Shown: positions 60,559-64,000 of the stretch, piece by piece | Layout: each line of letters starts with the position of its first letter | Position numbering within the stretch: the first letter of the stretch is position 1 | Assembly: GCF_037969875.1 (NCBI RefSeq) | Contig: NZ_CP150218.1 | Location: forward strand, 3,906,001 to 3,970,000 | Direction of reading: 5' to 3' | Source: Paenibacillus sp. FSL R7-0337 | GTDB lineage: Bacteria; Bacillota; Bacilli; Paenibacillales; Paenibacillaceae | Length of the DNA: 64,000 nt | The notes under the pieces: generated by a model | Database searches by the model: none | What the model saw: only the letters and a program-made list of their open reading frames with translations | Told to the model about the DNA's origin: nothing | Program-made: the position numbers and the translations under genes

Positions 60559-61566
60559 TCATCGGTGCTCCGGCAATCCGAAGCGAATAAATAATTCAGT
60601 ATCTATAAAATGATGAACATGCGCGATCTTCCCCCCGCTCAGCTCAAGCACATGAATTGCCCACGGGACCAGTAAACCGTCTTCTCCAGAGGGAACATAC
60701 TGGGCAACGGCGGGCCGGTTCCCGTTCACCCGGACCGGCATCAACCGCGAGCCCACACAGTGACTGCGTGTGATCTGGTAGAAGGCCGCAAGATCCGCGC
60801 TGCCTTGCACCCACATCGTAAATGGCGGCATCGACAGGCTGCCGTTCTCCTGGAATAAGGCTAACAACGCAGCTATATTGTATTGTTCAAACGCCTCCAC
60901 ATAGCGGGTAATCAGTCCTTCGTCCACCTCGTCATCGTCTGCCTGCAAGGCCTCGGACCGGAGCTGTGCCTTGGCTATGGTTGCCCTCGCCCGCTGCATC
61001 GCACTGTTCACTGCGGCCACGGTCATCTCCAGTGCCCCGGCGGTCTCGGCTGCCGACCACCGGAAGACCTCCTGCAGAATCAGCACGGCACGCTGGCGGG
61101 GCGGCAGCAGCTGAAGCAGTGCAATGAAGGACAGCCGCAGGGTCTCTCTGCTGACCAGGATATTACCAGGGTCATCCACATGGCCCGGAGCGGGCCAGAT
61201 CCAGGAATGCTGCGGCAGAATCTCCCTAGGCTCTGCAACCACAGCGGCCGGTTCCGAGAGATCCATCGGCAGTGCCCGCCGCTTGGCGCTCCTCAGCCGG
61301 TCGAGACAGACATTGGTAGCAATCCGGTACATCCAGGACCTGCGAGAGGCCTGCTGCCTCATCTGCTCCTGGTGCTTCCAGGCCCGGATCATAGTATCCT
61401 GGACGGCATCCTCCGCCTCGAAGATGGAACCCATCATCCGGTAACAATACCCGGTTAGCTCGGAGCGCATGTCCTCCAGCCCGTTCAGGGTCTCGGGGGT
61501 CGCATTGGTCTCTGGAGTCTCATAGGTCTCATGATGATGATTCAATTCAGACAGTCTCTCCTTCAT
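60559..61566 (-). CDS. ECF sigma factor with C-terminal SnoaL-like domain
   Basis: 335 residues. Sigma region 2 (about 35-105: YCYRMMGSIFEAEDAVQDTMIRAWKH) and region 4 (about 150-205: LLPPRQRAVLILQEVFRWSAAETAGALEMTVAAVNSAMQRAR) are followed by a SnoaL/NTF2-like domain (about 220-330: YVEAFEQYNIAALLALFQENG ... IAHVHHFID). Such fused sigma factors are usually controlled by their own C-terminal domain, not an anti-sigma partner. The ATG overlaps the ankyrin gene stop (ATGA). Confidence 0.9.
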   Translation of the reverse strand: MKERLSELNHHHETYETPETNATPETLNGLEDMRSELTGYCYRMMGSIFEAEDAVQDTMIRAWKHQEQMRQQASRRSWMYRIATNVCLDRLRSAKRRALPMDLSEPAAVVAEPREILPQHSWIWPAPGHVDDPGNILVSRETLRLSFIALLQLLPPRQRAVLILQEVFRWSAAETAGALEMTVAAVNSAMQRARATIAKAQLRSEALQADDDEVDEGLITRYVEAFEQYNIAALLALFQENGSLSMPPFTMWVQGSADLAAFYQITRSHCVGSRLMPVRVNGNRPAVAQYVPSGEDGLLVPWAIHVLELSGGKIAHVHHFIDTELFIRFGLPEHR

Positions 61567-62651
61567 GACCCGTCCAGCTCTCCCTCCATGAACTGTATGA
61601 GGTAGTGTTCAGGCTGCACAACAAATTCCGGGAAGCTGCACAGATCTGCATACGTCTGATGCTCCAGATCATAACAGCCGAGCTGCCCCTTCTTCTGCGG
61701 ATTCCAGACCAGCACCAGACCGGAATAATTGTCAATATCGGCAGACAGGCGCAGCAGCTTGCGCCGGCCGGCCTTCATCTGAACAGTATCGGTGAAGCTG
61801 AAGAAGTCGATGTACCCGATCTTGTATTCATTGGGGGCCAGCGTCAGGCGCAGCTCGTCCCCGGTAAGGAACTGGACCAGTTCATCAGGCAGTTTATATT
61901 TGGCCAGCTCCGCTTTCTTGTTCGCTACATTGTGGACATCCGGCGGTTCCAGCGATTTCAGGTATTCCGCCATGGCGGTATGCTTGCTGCTGACCGCAAT
62001 CGTATACGCCCGCTCGCCGTCCTTCTCCGTCATCATGATGTCCGCACCGCGTTCTACCAGGAAGCGGACCATATTCAGATTCCCCATCCGGGCAGCTACC
62101 GTCAGCGGCGTCGCCCCGTAAGGATAGACCATATCCGGCTTGTTATAATTGATATCCACTCCCTGATCCAGCAGATAGGTAAGCGTCTTCAGATCATGGT
62201 CCGAGGCGGCCTGCCGCAGCACGGCACCGGCATGTTGCCGGATGTCCAGACCCAGCTCATGGATCAGCGGGATATTCTTCTTGTTGCCGTAGTACGCCTG
62301 TGAATAAGCGCCCGATCCTGTCCTGCTGAGCAGGTCAAGCTTCGCGCCCTGTGCAGCAAGGTAGCGGACGAGCTCCTCCTTGCCATAACGGACCGCCCGC
62401 AGGAAGGCCGGATTCTCGCGGACATTCAGCTTCGCGCCATGCTCCACCAGCAGCTTCACCACCCCGGTCTGCTGCGTGATAATCGCCAGGTCGAGCGGGC
62501 TGACTGTGGTACGCTTGCTAAGCTCCAGCTCTGCTTCGATATCCCAGCCCGCCTTGATGGCAGCCTGCAAAGCCGGAACATCCCCCTGATAGATCTGCAT
62601 CGCCCGCTCCGGCAGCACCTCGAATTTCCCTATGTCCTTCAGGACAATCAT
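61563..62651 (-). CDS. Ankyrin-repeat protein
   Basis: 362 residues from ATG 62651, six bases after AAGGAGGA; the upstream GTG 62657 abuts that site. Ankyrin repeats cover about 20-235 (SPLDLAIITQQTGVVKLLVEHGAKLN, PAFLRAVRYGKEELVRYLAAQGAKLD, ATPLTVAARMGNLNMVRFLVERGADI). A C-terminal domain (about 250-362) is not recognised. No signal peptide. It lies between SUKH and sigma genes; ankyrin proteins are frequent immunity proteins in toxin clusters. Confidence 0.85.
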   Translation of the reverse strand: MIVLKDIGKFEVLPERAMQIYQGDVPALQAAIKAGWDIEAELELSKRTTVSPLDLAIITQQTGVVKLLVEHGAKLNVRENPAFLRAVRYGKEELVRYLAAQGAKLDLLSRTGSGAYSQAYYGNKKNIPLIHELGLDIRQHAGAVLRQAASDHDLKTLTYLLDQGVDINYNKPDMVYPYGATPLTVAARMGNLNMVRFLVERGADIMMTEKDGERAYTIAVSSKHTAMAEYLKSLEPPDVHNVANKKAELAKYKLPDELVQFLTGDELRLTLAPNEYKIGYIDFFSFTDTVQMKAGRRKLLRLSADIDNYSGLVLVWNPQKKGQLGCYDLEHQTYADLCSFPEFVVQPEHYLIQFMEGELDGS

Positions 62652-62676
62652 CCGCACTCCTCCTTATTCTTCACTC

Positions 62677-63414
62677 CTATGCATACGACTCGCATCCCTT
62701 CGACAGAAGCCACTCTTTCAGCTTGGCAGATACCTGCCCGGCAGCCTGCTCATAGAAGACGGCTACCTCCTGCCCACCCGCCAGATTCAGGCGGATATAG
62801 CCCCCCAGCTCCCGATAGAACAGGTAGCAGACATAAGGATTCTCAATGAAGAGATCCGGCGGATGGTCCGCCCGGTAGAGGTCAGCCAGCTCCGTGAGCG
62901 CCAGCTGGCCCGCTCCCGGCGGCATCCGCAGGAAGACATGCTCGCGGGTTCCCGTCCACGGCTCATAATAGACGCTCTCCTCCTGGCTCCGCCCATAGAT
63001 CCGGCGGTAGATGCCATCCAGAATCAGGGCATAGCCAACAGCCTCTTCCCCTTCCCCGGCAGACAGCGGGATCGCTTGAATCTGCTCTGCATGACGGGGC
63101 AGCCACAGCAGCCCGCTCACCCCGGGATGGACCGCCAGGAAATCACCGTCCACGGTGGTTCCTATAGCCGTACACTCGCCGATCTGCTGCTCCGTTATAG
63201 GACTGTCTTCATCATGCTCCCATAACCCATATTCGGCAAAAGGCCGCAGCACCTCCGGGTCAGGAGCCTGCACATTCATCCAGCCCCGATACGTCCCTTC
63301 GCCGTACTGCTGCAAGAACTTGGTATAGGCTGGCGGATACAATTCTGCGTTCTCCGCTTCAAGCAGGTGCCTGAGATGCTCTGACAACCCTTTGGTTTCA
63401 GATACGATATACAT
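62677..63414 (-). CDS. SMI1/KNR4-type (SUKH superfamily) protein
   Basis: 245 residues. SUKH features: ELYPPAYTKFLQQYGEGTYRGWMNV near the start, then EYGLWEHDEDSPITEQQIGECTAIGTTVDGDFLAVHPGVSGLLWLPRHAE. The C-terminal half is not recognised. SUKH proteins commonly act as immunity proteins against nuclease or deaminase toxins. Ends 26 bases before the ankyrin gene on the same strand. Confidence 0.75.
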   Translation of the reverse strand: MYIVSETKGLSEHLRHLLEAENAELYPPAYTKFLQQYGEGTYRGWMNVQAPDPEVLRPFAEYGLWEHDEDSPITEQQIGECTAIGTTVDGDFLAVHPGVSGLLWLPRHAEQIQAIPLSAGEGEEAVGYALILDGIYRRIYGRSQEESVYYEPWTGTREHVFLRMPPGAGQLALTELADLYRADHPPDLFIENPYVCYLFYRELGGYIRLNLAGGQEVAVFYEQAAGQVSAKLKEWLLSKGCESYA

Positions 63415-63458
63415 TCGTCATTCCCCCGGTTTCCTGCATGAGTTATTCATCAATAACC

Positions 63459-64000
63459 TTACTCTGCGGCTTCCGCCAGCCAAGCCTGCATCGCCGGAGT
63501 ATCCGCCCGGTTCAGCCGCAGAGCAATGTCCGTATTCCCCTCATCCGGCGGCATCACCTCGGCAAGCACGCATACGTCCTCACGCGGCTGATTGAGAACG
63601 AACAGCCCCTCAGCATCCAGCATCCTCATCGCCAGCTCAATGGCCTCCAGCCGCAGCCCGAATTCATGGTTCCATGCATCACCCTCAAGCTCGGCAATAG
63701 AAGGGCGCGCCTGGAATAACCGCTTGACCTCATCGAAATGCTCATCCCCGAAGCAGCAATAAGGCGAATCGGCGTAAGACCATTTGATCAGCTCGGCGAT
63801 TTCTGCTGCTGGTATGCTGCCACCTTCTGCCTGTCTTGCCGCTTCCTGCTCCAGCGCTTCCCGTGACCAAGCGGAGAGGCTTGGCGCATGTCCCTCGCCC
63901 GTTGTATATAGCGTACAGTAATAATAATGCTCCCCATTAGCAAAAAGCTCGCGGAACGACCTCCGCGCCGCCTCCACGATCTCCGCCGCCAGCCGCTGTA
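63459..64000 (-). CDS. DUF4303 family protein, 5' end outside the window
   Basis: The frame is open to the right edge, so a few N-terminal residues are missing; a GTG at 63977 is probably internal. The visible about 180 residues fit DUF4303: RRSFRELFANGEHYYYCTLYTTGEGHAPSLSAWS, then KWSYADSPYCCFGDEHFDEVKRLF. The family is cytoplasmic and of unknown function, often found with SUKH and other immunity-like proteins. Same strand as the SUKH gene, 44 bases upstream. Confidence 0.78.
   Translation of the reverse strand, partial: QRLAAEIVEAARRSFRELFANGEHYYYCTLYTTGEGHAPSLSAWSREALEQEAARQAEGGSIPAAEIAELIKWSYADSPYCCFGDEHFDEVKRLFQARPSIAELEGDAWNHEFGLRLEAIELAMRMLDAEGLFVLNQPREDVCVLAEVMPPDEGNTDIALRLNRADTPAMQAWLAEAAE

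Noticed and set aside
1..64000. CRISPR arrays, tRNA/rRNA genes, insertion sequences, prophage
   Set aside because: No regularly spaced direct repeats, no tRNA-like cloverleaf noticed by eye, and no transposase, integrase or phage structural proteins among the genes.

Overview
The window comes from an endospore-forming, fairly GC-rich Firmicute, most likely Paenibacillus. The evidence is an alpha/beta-type small acid-soluble spore protein, strong AGGAGG ribosome binding sites with frequent TTG/GTG starts, YesMN-type two-component systems beside CUT1 sugar permeases that lack their own ATPase, an SLH-domain protein and an AraR-controlled arabinose operon. No rRNA, tRNA, CRISPR array, transposase or phage structural gene was seen.

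Layout. 1-8 kb: partial AIM24 protein, spore protein, a stand-alone HprK-like kinase divergent from a 7TM-GGDEF diguanylate cyclase, an APH-fold kinase, an SLH protein, a GNAT acetyltransferase, a DUF1304 membrane protein and a soluble chemoreceptor. 8-12.5 kb: DinB and WYL regulator, then an amino-acid permease behind a glycine riboswitch with its own terminator, and a secreted protein. 12.7-19.9 kb: LplB/LplC-type permeases, a lipoprotein binding protein and a YesM/YesN pair. 20-25.3 kb: araBDA facing araR, with AraR operators over the promoters. 25.4-28.4 kb: response regulator, kinase (apparent CTG start) and lipoprotein. 29-33.3 kb: a LanFEG-type antimicrobial-peptide export module with its LanRK-type pair. 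33.4-36.5 kb: NAD salvage operon (pnuC, nadR-like, Nudix) plus a small membrane protein. 37.6-41.7 kb: a 1181-residue secreted CBM2/TSP3/VWA protein with a DUF3289-like end, and a small partner. 41.8-44.1 kb: a large TerD-like protein preceded by two tandem copies of an RNA-like motif. 44.2-47.1 kb: an AT-richer insert with a RidA protein and a two-gene AAA ATPase + PD-(D/E)XK nuclease module. 47.1-55.8 kb: one long minus-strand cluster of two permeases, an HlyD-like adaptor, a binding lipoprotein, a two-component system and a large secreted protein. 55.9-64 kb: ECF sigma/anti-sigma pair, FlxA-like protein, secreted esterase, methyltransferase, VOC protein, a second ECF sigma factor, and an ankyrin/SUKH/DUF4303 cluster that runs off the window.

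Signals beyond ordinary genes: two interspersed repeat families with hairpin potential (about 100 bp at 16.3 and 33.3 kb; about 31 bp at 8.1, 19.95 and 28.5 kb), one of which supplies the stop codon of a histidine kinase; the tandem RNA-like motif at 43.9-44.05 kb, whose two copies differ by paired substitutions; and the ATPase-nuclease pair at 45.06-47.04 kb, the best candidate for an undescribed (defence-like) system.
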